A stretch of 64,000 nucleotides of DNA from JABMMZ01 sp964438995 (GTDB taxonomy: Bacteria; Bacteroidota; Bacteroidia; NS11-12g; UBA955): positions 62,001 to 126,000 of the forward strand of contig CAYTMQ010000002.1 of the NCBI GenBank assembly GCA_964438995.1, written 5' to 3'. The stretch's first letter is position 1. The number at the start of each line of letters is the position of its first letter. Made by a program: the position numbers and the translations under genes. Of this stretch, positions 45,671 through 52,535 are shown piece by piece. The notes under the pieces are model-generated. The model made no database searches, was not told the DNA's origin, and saw only the letters and a list, made by a program, of their open reading frames with translations.

Positions 45671-45868
45671 ATGATGTTCTACCTTATAATTCTTGTTTAC
45701 ATAGTCGTTTGTTTGCTTGTTTGTGATGCTTTTGCAAGATTTATCATCAATGTATTTCCAAAACTCAAAGCTCAAAAAATTTACTATTGGACATTTTTTT
45801 TTACCACTTTGTTTGTACTCGTCGTTTTAACAATAATGCTATTGGGGAATATCTTATTCCAAAGATAA
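45671..45868 (+). CDS. Small two-helix membrane protein 1 of 3
   Basis: 65 residues. Helix 1 ~3-28 (YLIILVYIVVCLLVCDAF), a short basic loop with VFPKLKAQK, helix 2 ~38-60 (WTFFFTTLFVLVVLTIMLLG), ending ILFQR. Proteins 2 and 3 downstream have the same plan and related loops and ends, so these are tandem paralogs. No family is known to me. A second ATG one codon later could also serve. Confidence 0.6.
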   Translation: MMFYLIILVYIVVCLLVCDAFARFIINVFPKLKAQKIYYWTFFFTTLFVLVVLTIMLLGNILFQR

Positions 45869-45884
45869 AAATATACTCTATATC

Positions 45885-46079
45885 ATGGACAAACTTTTCA
45901 TCATTATCGTCGCCATGTTGGTTTTAACTTACCCTATTGGTCAAGTAATATTTTTTATGTTCCCTAAAGATAAGAAAACATCCACTTTCCGAGCTTCAGT
46001 TTATTTCTTTACCGCATTTACTATCCTATTATTCATGCTGTATTTGATATTGGTCGAGAGGTTCTTTCTAACCCGTTAA
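45885..46079 (+). CDS. Small two-helix membrane protein 2 of 3
   Basis: 64 residues, 16 bases after the first. Helix 1 LFIIIVAMLVLTYPIGQVIF, loop MFPKDKKTSTFR (compare VFPKLKAQK in protein 1), helix 2 VYFFTAFTILLFMLYLILV, end RFFLTR. ATG start. Function unknown; likely inner-membrane, both ends on the same side. Confidence 0.6.
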   Translation: MDKLFIIIVAMLVLTYPIGQVIFFMFPKDKKTSTFRASVYFFTAFTILLFMLYLILVERFFLTR

Positions 46080-46098
46080 TTTTATATTAATAATTATT

Positions 46099-46317
46099 TT
46101 GATCGCTTTCTTAATATACTGTTTGCTTATCTATTCAATTCCATGTTATATCATTGGTTACTTCTCTTATGTTATTTGTAAGTACCTTTTCAAAATTAAT
46201 TTTAAGGATAAGGATAAAAAAATACCCAATATCCTTAAGTTCTTGGTAGTCTTTGCAATTTTATTTTATATAACTTATCTGACTTTTGAAGATACCTTTT
46301 TTACCTTTAGACGATAA
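46099..46317 (+). CDS. Small two-helix membrane protein 3 of 3
   Basis: 72 residues from a TTG at 46099. Helix 1 AFLIYCLLIYSIPCYIIGYFSYVI, a longer basic loop INFKDKDKKIP, helix 2 LKFLVVFAILFYITYLTF, end FFTFRR. It is 19 bases after protein 2. The same design supports a real gene despite the TTG start. Confidence 0.5.
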   Translation: MIAFLIYCLLIYSIPCYIIGYFSYVICKYLFKINFKDKDKKIPNILKFLVVFAILFYITYLTFEDTFFTFRR

Positions 46318-46345
46318 ACTGATTTATTTTATTTGTATGTAAGCC

Positions 46346-46468
46346 ATGAATTCCTCACTTCAATGCATCTACTTCATTCTAGTATTTCTCCTATCATTTT
46401 TCTTACCAAATTCAAACTCAAAACGAGTTCCTAAATTTAATCCAAATAACTCCTTCTGCTATTGCTGA
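46346..46468 (+). CDS. Possible 40-residue secreted micro-protein or gene fragment
   Basis: ATG at 46346 gives a basic-poor start followed by a hydrophobic run (CIYFILVFLLSFFLP) and then NSNSKRVPKFNPNNSFCYC-stop, like a signal peptide with a short tail. It is in line with the three small membrane genes, but its last 51 bases overlap the end of the DUF2306 gene on the other strand. It could be the cut-off head of a lost secreted protein. Weak. Confidence 0.25.
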   Translation: MNSSLQCIYFILVFLLSFFLPNSNSKRVPKFNPNNSFCYC

Positions 46469-47053
46469 ATTGATGATCAGTGTTGCCCAGGAGTCGAATC
46501 GGTAAATGGTGGTATACGGCCAATCAACTATGTATGGGAAACCCATACTTATCAATCTGAAAGTTACTGCTGTCAAGGTAAGCGCAAAGCTCCGAATTAT
46601 AAATTGCTGATGCTTGATGATGTCTTTTTGTTTAATGGATTGAAAGGCTTTCCAAGTGTAAAATGCCCATAAGACATCCAAAATTACAAATGCAATTTGA
46701 GACACCAAACCACCGTGAGCGGTTATTGCTAACACCAATGCTGTTGGGAAATTGATAAATAAAACATTGAATACGTATACCTTTCCAATGATTCTATGTA
46801 GCCGATTGAAGTTAGATTGAAAAAAATTAGAAAACTGGGTAAATCCAGCCATCAAACAAACGAAACAAGTAAAAACATGAGTGTAAAACACTGCTCTCCA
46901 CCAAGGATAATGCACCAATGCTTGTTTGTATTTTAAAAAAGCGACATCTGTTTCAAATTCGGTATATTGAAGAATGGTAGCGCTCATGCCAACAAAAAAT
47001 ACATACAATGCACAATTGAACAACAGCATTAATAAATGATTTTTGAAAAGCAT
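46418..47053 (-). CDS. DUF2306 family membrane protein
   Basis: 211 residues with six or more membrane helices. YTHVFTCFVCLMAGFTQFSNFF, NRLHRIIGKVYVFNVLF, and KHQQFIIRSFALTLTAVTFRLI are typical of DUF2306, with conserved His in LHRIIGKVY and KHQQFI that could bind heme or metal. Function unknown. A 150-bp repeat sits directly upstream of its start. Confidence 0.75.
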   Translation of the reverse strand: MLFKNHLLMLLFNCALYVFFVGMSATILQYTEFETDVAFLKYKQALVHYPWWRAVFYTHVFTCFVCLMAGFTQFSNFFQSNFNRLHRIIGKVYVFNVLFINFPTALVLAITAHGGLVSQIAFVILDVLWAFYTWKAFQSIKQKDIIKHQQFIIRSFALTLTAVTFRLISMGFPYIVDWPYTTIYRFDSWATLIINSAIAEGVIWIKFRNSF

Positions 47054-47059
47054 TTTGTA

Positions 47060-47210
47060 AATATAAAATCAAAAATGGTATTATAAAATCGTATTTAAGA
47101 AATCGGTTTGGTTGAGGGTTTTTATATGTGATTTACCTATGATGGCAGCGCGGCTGCGATATACGTGTGGCGATTTTTACCCCGACGCTCGGCTGTCGGG
47201 GCTACCGAAA
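47060..47210. repeat. Dispersed repeat type II, copy 1 (150 bp)
   Basis: Begins aatataaaatcaaaaatggt and ends with the hairpin ccccgac-gctcggct-gtcgggg and gctaccgaaa. Copy 2 at 47779-47930 matches over nearly the whole length. Both copies lie just upstream of minus-strand genes. Confidence 0.9.
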
Positions 47211-47266
47211 TGTAGAATGTCCGCCTCGGGCGGTGGCTACCAAAATGGATTACCGTAAAAAAATCA
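47198..47266. repeat. Dispersed repeat type III, copy 2
   Basis: Continues from the end of type II repeat copy 1: gggctaccgaaatgtagaat, gtccgcctcgggcgg, ending attaccgtaaaa. Matches 45321-45390. Confidence 0.75.
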
Positions 47267-47300
47267 TTAACCGTTATCTATGAATTTAAAAATCGATACT

Positions 47301-47750
47301 TTAAAAATCTGGACAGCCCATTCTAAATGTTTTCTTCTTGCCTCTACGGGTAATCTTATATTTTCGATTCTTTTTCATTTCTCTTCTAACACTGCGTGGT
47401 GCCTTTTTTAATTTTCCGGAATCGTTAATAGAAATTAAGGGTCGCTGGTTGCTTATATAATGGGCTTTCGCTGGTTTGACATTGAAACCTAAAAACGAAC
47501 ATACCATTAAAGTATAAAACACCACCTTACCCCAAAACGTCATTTTCCGCTGACCTTTCAATTGGTCGATGGTAAAAATACCGCATGTATCAGGTGTGAC
47601 TTTGCATTTGATTTCTTCGAAATCCATGCCTCTAAAATCAACGATGTTCTTTTTACATGAACGGCAATGCAGATTGTCTCCATCCTTCACTAACCTATTA
47701 ACCAAATAAGGACAAGGGTGATTGATTCGAAGATTGTTTTCAGAATTCAT
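47301..47750 (-). CDS. Small protein with Cys-rich N-terminus and one membrane helix, unknown
   Basis: 149 residues. Cys13, the pair Cys29/Cys32 (HCRSCKKNIVDFRGM) and Cys56 (DTCGIF) form a plausible zinc or redox site; this N-terminal pattern recurs in Bacteroidetes membrane proteins. A single helix follows at ~72-89 (FWGKVVFYTLMVCSFLGFN), then a strongly basic tail (RSVRREMKKNRKYKITRRGKKK). Probably cytoplasmic N-terminus, basic tail outside. No function can be assigned. Confidence 0.65.
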   Translation of the reverse strand: MNSENNLRINHPCPYLVNRLVKDGDNLHCRSCKKNIVDFRGMDFEEIKCKVTPDTCGIFTIDQLKGQRKMTFWGKVVFYTLMVCSFLGFNVKPAKAHYISNQRPLISINDSGKLKKAPRSVRREMKKNRKYKITRRGKKKTFRMGCPDF

Positions 47751-47778
47751 AGCTCGTATGTCAAAGATAAAGAAGAAA

Positions 47779-47930
47779 AATATAAAATCAAAAATGGTAT
47801 TATAAAATCGTATTTAAGAAAGTGGAATGGTTGAGGGTTTTTTATACGTGGTGTACCTATGATGGCAGCGCGGCTGCGATATACGCGTGGCGATCTTAAC
47901 CCCGACGCTCGGCTGTCGGGGCTACCGAAA
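47779..47930. repeat. Dispersed repeat type II, copy 2 (150 bp)
   Basis: Same as 47060-47210 with scattered changes; shares the hairpin ccccgac / gtcgggg. The two copies are offset by about 720 bp. Confidence 0.9.
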
Positions 47931-47970
47931 TTCGTTAAAAATGTTATCGAAAATTTAAATGATTGAAATT

Positions 47971-48078
47971 TTCACGGAGAGCCGGGAGGAATAAGAATTG
48001 ACCAAAGATGGCAGCGCCATTCAATTTCCAACATTATTTGTAGGATTTAAACAGCCCTCAGGGAGCAACTGAGGGATC
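47971..48078. repeat. Dispersed repeat type I, copy B (5'-shortened)
   Basis: Lacks the first ~25 bases (taaccaca...). Retains ttcacggagagc, atggcagcgccat and the final ccctcag / ctgaggg hairpin. Confidence 0.88.
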
Positions 48079-48104
48079 GCCGCAAAAAACATCATCCCCC
48101 CCCT

Positions 48105-49217
48105 CTACACCAACCTCAATTCTTTCATTATTGGTCTGTATTGAAATTTTTCGTATCCTTTTGTAACCTTATATTTCTGTAATTTTAGATAGGATAGTCG
48201 GTTGGAGTACAAATCTTTTAATGGGATGAGATACAGATTTTCTGGTAGTCTCTCCTCTCCTTCTGTACCTATCAAGAAATACACTTCGAGCTTCTCTTCT
48301 TTTGAATATGCTGCGTATTCTGCCATCTTACCGACATCGTAAATTTCAAATACCTCATCTTTCTTTATCTGCTCAATATATTGACATATTAAAGCAAAAT
48401 TGTATCGGTCGTCACCTATAACAAAGTTGACTTTGATGCTATGGAATGCATGGTCAGTTAGTCGTATACGCTTTAATTGTTCCTCGTCTATTCTCTCATC
48501 GATTCCAAAATGTTGCTTGTCTCTTAACACCAATTCTACCGCAAACTTCTCGAAGTCGGTGTACTGTGGTCTTACCAAAAAATCGTCAACTAAGTTGTAG
48601 GATTTGTCAAGGGATGTGTCATTGGTATTTAAAGTATCAGCCGACTTCTGTTGCTTGCTGCCTCTATTGAACTTATCTCCAAATCTCAGAAACAACCACA
48701 CCACCACTGACACCAAGAGTATCAAAAAAAACAAGAGTCTATAGAGTTTTCGCATCGACTGCCTTCGCTCTTCTTCTGCGTTATCTGTATTACTGACCTC
48801 AACATTCGCTGCTTCCTGACTTGTATTGATGTTGCCTTTGGTCAGTAAAAATTTGAACTCGCTTTCTTGATTGCCATTGTATGGTTTGGCTAATCCTTTG
48901 AATCTAAATCCAGTGATGGTGCCTGTAAAATCGCAGGTACTGCTGCCGTACTCGTCTGTTTCTTTGAGGTACACCGTATCATTTTTTATCCATCCTTTCA
49001 CCGAGTAGTAACTCGAATCAGCGCCATATACTGTAACACCATCCAACTGAAGTTTATCTTGTTTAAGAAGCATGACCATGGATTTTCCATTCAGTCCTCC
49101 TTTAATCTTTATTGGATAAATCAATAGGTTAAGGTCCGACAAATGGTTGCTTGCTGAAAGGTTTATCAGATAGAAAAAAGCTAAAAGAAGATATGGTATT
49201 TTTTTAGCTCTAAGCAT
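48105..49217 (-). CDS. Membrane protein with possible restriction-endonuclease-like C-terminal domain, unknown
   Basis: 370 residues from the ATG at 49217; an upstream TTG at 49232 lies inside the -7 box and is rejected. A signal peptide (IPYLLLAFFYLINLSASN) leads to a beta-rich N-terminal domain (~30-130), then a membrane helix ~165-185 (LYRLLFFLILLVSVVVWLFLRF) and a cytoplasmic domain from ~210. The latter (FEKFAVELVLRDKQHFGIDE, YNFALICQYIEQIKK, VYFLIGTEGEERLPENLYLIPLKDL) has the strand order of PD-(D/E)XK folds, but the E-x-K is replaced by L-I-C-Q-Y, so it would be inactive. That fold call is tentative. Eight G directly follow the stop. Confidence 0.65.
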   Translation of the reverse strand: MLRAKKIPYLLLAFFYLINLSASNHLSDLNLLIYPIKIKGGLNGKSMVMLLKQDKLQLDGVTVYGADSSYYSVKGWIKNDTVYLKETDEYGSSTCDFTGTITGFRFKGLAKPYNGNQESEFKFLLTKGNINTSQEAANVEVSNTDNAEEERRQSMRKLYRLLFFLILLVSVVVWLFLRFGDKFNRGSKQQKSADTLNTNDTSLDKSYNLVDDFLVRPQYTDFEKFAVELVLRDKQHFGIDERIDEEQLKRIRLTDHAFHSIKVNFVIGDDRYNFALICQYIEQIKKDEVFEIYDVGKMAEYAAYSKEEKLEVYFLIGTEGEERLPENLYLIPLKDLYSNRLSYLKLQKYKVTKGYEKFQYRPIMKELRLV

Positions 49218-49229
49218 AGAGAGGTTGAA

Positions 49230-49261
49230 CAAAGTTAGAGATAATTGATTGATTTAGTCAA
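49230..49261 (-). promoter_or_regulatory. Promoter of the 370-residue membrane protein
   Basis: On minus: TTG (plus 49259-49261), 21-base spacer, TAACTTTG (plus 49230-49237). Good match and spacing; it decides the ATG at 49217. Confidence 0.7.
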
Positions 49262-49331
49262 TTCTGTTGAAGTAAATTTTTTATAATGGTTTTTAGGGTT
49301 GTTTTTTTTTGAATTTAACGTAACATCCTTC

Positions 49332-49460
49332 TTAACCACAAAGGTCACGAAGGTTTTCACGGAGAACACGGAGGATACGCATGGTCAAAAGATGGCAGTG
49401 CCATAAAATTCCTAAACATTATTTGTAGGATTTAAACAGCCCTCAGGGAGCAACTGAGGG
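49332..49460. repeat. Dispersed repeat type I, copy C
   Basis: Full-length copy; the inner hairpin has changed to atggcagtgccat, with both stem arms still pairable. Confidence 0.9.
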
Positions 49461-49478
49461 TTTAATGAAACATTCTTT

Positions 49479-49610
49479 TTAACCACAAAGGTCACAGAGG
49501 TTTTCACAGAGTTCACGGAGGATAGAATTTACCTATGATGGCAGCGCCATAACACTTCTAAACATTATTTGTAGGATTTAAACAGCCCTCAGGGAGCAAC
49601 TGAGGGATTA
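49479..49610. repeat. Dispersed repeat type I, copy D
   Basis: Full-length copy, in tandem with copy C only 18 bases apart. The middle part carries acctatgatggcagc, as in type II, so the two types share a module. A 14-bp palindrome taacctataggtta (49609-49622) sits at its end, next to the stop of the following minus gene. Confidence 0.9.
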
Positions 49611-49624
49611 ACCTATAGGTTATG

Positions 49625-51229
49625 TTATGGTTCGACCACTATTTTTTGGGTGAGATGATTGAAATCGTCATCGTAAACAACATAATACACTCCCCCTTTT
49701 AACATCTCATTTATGTCTTGCTGAAAGTAATTCACTCCAAGTTGTACATTATGTAATTCAGTGATTGAAAGTAATTTCCCAGTCATGTCAAATACACTTA
49801 TGATGGGTGTGGTTTGACTGACCAAATTGAAAGTCATTTCAAATTTCCCTTTGTTTGGATTTGGATACACATTGAATTGCACAGAATTGAAACTTTGCTT
49901 GTTCAAACGTTCTACTTCAGTTCCATGTTTGATGAGGAATACTTTGTATACAACATTACTTGCCGAACTTTGTGTACCGTTATTGGTGAAAAATATGTTT
50001 TTAGCTGAGCTATTGATGCCTCCATAAATATAGCCAGCCAATAATGTATCATTTTTAAAACTGTCTAATTGAATAACCTCATTGTTGTATGTGTTAACAT
50101 CTGGATTAACGATAAATTCTGCTGAGGCGCCAAAATAACCAGGCATTTCAACTGGAAGTTTAAACTCTCTGAGTACGCCTTTTGAGTCGCGCGTAACCCT
50201 TGCAATGGTTTTAACGAAAGGTACATTATTGTCTTGCACTAAAACACCTAGACTATCATAGTACTGCGCAATGCCACCAAAAAAGATGTTGTGCATTTGC
50301 GAATCCTTACTAGAATACAATGGCATGACTGCACAGTGGTAGTGGTTGTAATACTGTTGAAATTGGTTGTTCACTTGGATGCCAGTATCAAATACATCTA
50401 CAGAATTTAAATATGGTAAATCTATTTGATATTGAAACACGCCTGAAAACACAGTAATTCCAGATTTGCCATTGGGAAAAATCTGAGGAACAGCATTGTA
50501 ATCTCTCCTATGCAGATTTAGAGAATCTTTCCATTCTTTTAAAAAAGAAATGTTTAATTGAGTACCATTATCTTGAATTGTAAACCGTCTAACAGCATTG
50601 GTGTATTTCTGAGTGTAAGTTGGATTTCCCATTGGGTTATAATTGCCATCAAACTGATTTCCTCCTATTAGATAGTAAACCGAGTCGACCATTTTTAAGT
50701 GTCCACCAGTTACGGCAAATCTGGTGTCGGTCACCTGTCTAAAATAGGTCGAGATAGGTTTTGACTCTATGATTGCCTGAATGGTTGAAGGAACATCAAT
50801 AGCTATAAGACTTGGAAATGTTTTTCTTGAAGTAGATGCAACGTTATAGCCATATCCACCAACGATATACAGCATATTGTCTTCTTGATGAAATTCCATA
50901 TTGGTAGAGCTCAATTGTTCTTGAAGACTGGTACTTAAACTTGTTAAAGGAGCAGTCCATTTTGTTTGATGAATAGGGTCAATAACCATTAATTGGTTGT
51001 TATTGCCTGCCACATCGAACGAGGCGAATGGCTGACGGCGGTGCAGTCCGTCTAATCGACCTCCTACTACCAACCACTTTCCATCAGCCTGACCAAAAGC
51101 AAAAGCTTGCAAGCCGCCCAGACCATTTATTTGGATTGGTTGAAGTGCCACACTGAAGGAGGTATTTTGAGAGAAAGCTGTTAATGTATCTAACAGTAAT
51201 ACGATGATGATCAATTTTATTTTACTCAT
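49625..51229 (-). CDS. Secreted Kelch-like beta-propeller protein with T9SS type A sorting domain
   Basis: 534 residues. Signal peptide KLIIIVLLLDTLTAFSQ. Four or more Kelch-like strands with G-G turns (KWLVVGGRLDG, MLYIVGGYGYN, VYYLIGGNQFDG, NIFFGGIAQYYDS). The end is a T9SS sorting domain: YPNPNKGKFEMTFN, ISVFDMTGKLLS, GGVYYVVYDDDF...KIVVEP. It is likely exported to the cell surface. Ligand unknown. Confidence 0.87.
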   Translation of the reverse strand: MSKIKLIIIVLLLDTLTAFSQNTSFSVALQPIQINGLGGLQAFAFGQADGKWLVVGGRLDGLHRRQPFASFDVAGNNNQLMVIDPIHQTKWTAPLTSLSTSLQEQLSSTNMEFHQEDNMLYIVGGYGYNVASTSRKTFPSLIAIDVPSTIQAIIESKPISTYFRQVTDTRFAVTGGHLKMVDSVYYLIGGNQFDGNYNPMGNPTYTQKYTNAVRRFTIQDNGTQLNISFLKEWKDSLNLHRRDYNAVPQIFPNGKSGITVFSGVFQYQIDLPYLNSVDVFDTGIQVNNQFQQYYNHYHCAVMPLYSSKDSQMHNIFFGGIAQYYDSLGVLVQDNNVPFVKTIARVTRDSKGVLREFKLPVEMPGYFGASAEFIVNPDVNTYNNEVIQLDSFKNDTLLAGYIYGGINSSAKNIFFTNNGTQSSASNVVYKVFLIKHGTEVERLNKQSFNSVQFNVYPNPNKGKFEMTFNLVSQTTPIISVFDMTGKLLSITELHNVQLGVNYFQQDINEMLKGGVYYVVYDDDFNHLTQKIVVEP

Positions 51230-51236
51230 AGTATTT

Positions 51237-51244
51237 CAAAATTA
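51237..51244 (-). promoter_or_regulatory. -7 box of the Kelch-like T9SS gene
   Basis: Minus-strand TAATTTTG, matches TAnnTTTG, 7 bases before the ATG. No -33 box recognised, so the leader would be nearly absent. Confidence 0.45.
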
Positions 51245-51300
51245 GTATTGTAATGTTTAATTATGTGTAATATAAGTCACGTTAAGATGAATGAGTTTAC

Positions 51301-51364
51301 GCAGAGCGGCTGTGATATACGCGTGGCGATTTTCACCCCGACGCTCGGCTGTCGGGGCTAACGA
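51301..51364. repeat. Dispersed repeat type II, short copy 3
   Basis: Only the 3' part: gcagagcggctgtgatatac, cgtggcgattt, ccccgac-gctcggct-gtcgggg and gctaacgaa. It runs directly into a tandem decamer array. Confidence 0.85.
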
Positions 51365-51406
51365 ACCGAAACGAACCGAAACGAACCGAAACGAATCAAA
51401 CCGAAA
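51361..51406. repeat. Tandem decamer acgaaccgaa
   Basis: Three perfect units (51361-51390), then two altered ones. It begins at the last bases of repeat type II. Confidence 0.88.
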
Positions 51407-51429
51407 TGGATTATCATTACAACCTATTA

Positions 51430-51858
51430 CTACCCCTTTTTAAATTCTTTTCTATTAATGTAATAATAACCAAAGGCAAAAATGAAAAAATACATGATGT
51501 AATGGGCGAGTGATTCTTGAAATATCGCTTTATTGACATCTGGCACATCAAAGGTGGTCCATGTGGCATTGCGGTCGAGGTAGAATGGAATTGTGATGTT
51601 GTAAAATGAATAATAGGCGATGTACACATTTACCAACACCAAGAATACAATGCTGTTCCATTTAAATGCATTGAAGATGAGGAACACCAAACACACTGGT
51701 AAAAACAAAAACGGGAATGTCTTGGTAAACGACTGCTCAAATAGAGAACACTCTATGCAAGCCGCTGATGGTCCGTAACCAAAACCAATCACAAAATACG
51801 GAAAGAACACCGTCAATATGAATATCAGAATAAGGGTTTTAAAGGTTGGCATCGACAT
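51430..51858 (-). CDS. Small multi-pass membrane protein, unknown
   Basis: 142 residues with four hydrophobic segments (TLILIFILTVFFPYFVIGFG, FPFLFLPVCLVFLIF, SIVFLVLVNVYIAYYSFY, YIMYFFIFAFGYYYI) and a short extracytoplasmic Cys pair AACIEC. ATG at 51858 or, two codons later, 51852. No family known. A shorter frame in another register overlaps it and is ignored. Confidence 0.6.
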   Translation of the reverse strand: MSMPTFKTLILIFILTVFFPYFVIGFGYGPSAACIECSLFEQSFTKTFPFLFLPVCLVFLIFNAFKWNSIVFLVLVNVYIAYYSFYNITIPFYLDRNATWTTFDVPDVNKAIFQESLAHYIMYFFIFAFGYYYINRKEFKKG

Positions 51859-51973
51859 AGGGTGAAATTAGGTTTTTTTGCGTTCAATCAAAATGTCGTT
51901 TCATTTCCAAAAGTAATTTTTTGTATGAAATATAGCAATCAGGTCGGGCCAAAGGTAAGATGTGGCGCCCTTA

Positions 51974-52402
51974 TTAAGCCCTCATCCATTTCGGAATAAA
52001 ATTGCTAACCACCATGTATTTCAGTCCGACTTCAAACGAGACGGTGAGTGAGATAAACAGGGTTTCGGGTTGGTGGATGACATAGTCCATGTTGATTTGG
52101 GTATCGATGAAGCTAGAGGTTTTGTCGGCTTGACCGTAAACAGCGACAATTTCGTCAAGAGACATTCCTTTTTTAAGCGGCAATTTCAGAGCATCCAAGA
52201 TGTTGACGATGGTGGCATCTTCTAGTTCCTCGAGGTCAAGAGAGAGCGACCGATATTTTTGGTCGTCATCAGACACGATGCATTCGCTCCACCCCAGAGC
52301 TTCTCCAGTCCACACCAGACCCAGAAACTCCCAGTCGGCAAGCTTTTGGAGGTCATTAGGATTGGGGATGTAATCGCGGAGGAAGGTGGTATTGAGGGAC
52401 AT
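51974..52402 (-). CDS. Small soluble protein of unknown function
   Basis: 142 residues, acidic, without signal peptide or membrane helix. The DNA is noticeably richer in G and C than its neighbours (for example tcctcgaggtcaagagagag), suggesting a separate origin. SLDEIVAVYGQADKTSSF and MDYVIHQPETLFISLTVSF suggest an alpha/beta fold. I do not recognise a family; small immunity-like proteins are one possibility, without evidence. It is at the border of the defence-like island. Confidence 0.5.
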   Translation of the reverse strand: MSLNTTFLRDYIPNPNDLQKLADWEFLGLVWTGEALGWSECIVSDDDQKYRSLSLDLEELEDATIVNILDALKLPLKKGMSLDEIVAVYGQADKTSSFIDTQINMDYVIHQPETLFISLTVSFEVGLKYMVVSNFIPKWMRA

Positions 52403-52535
52403 GGGGTATTGAGTCTAGTTTTAAAGTTGAGTATTTAATTTTACTGCAATTTTAAATATTTTTTTGGCATCAAAAAACATCTTAGTTATAGAAAGAATCT
52501 ATTTAATTGATTTGTATTGGTATATTATTTTTATT

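Noticed and set aside
44859..51406. Possible CRISPR array because of many repeats
   Set aside because: Repeats are of several lengths, irregularly spaced, separated by genes, and no cas gene is present. Tandem arrays have no spacers.
51417..51629. Second minus frame of 70 codons overlapping the 142-residue membrane protein
   Set aside because: Out of frame with a clear four-helix membrane protein; no own start context.
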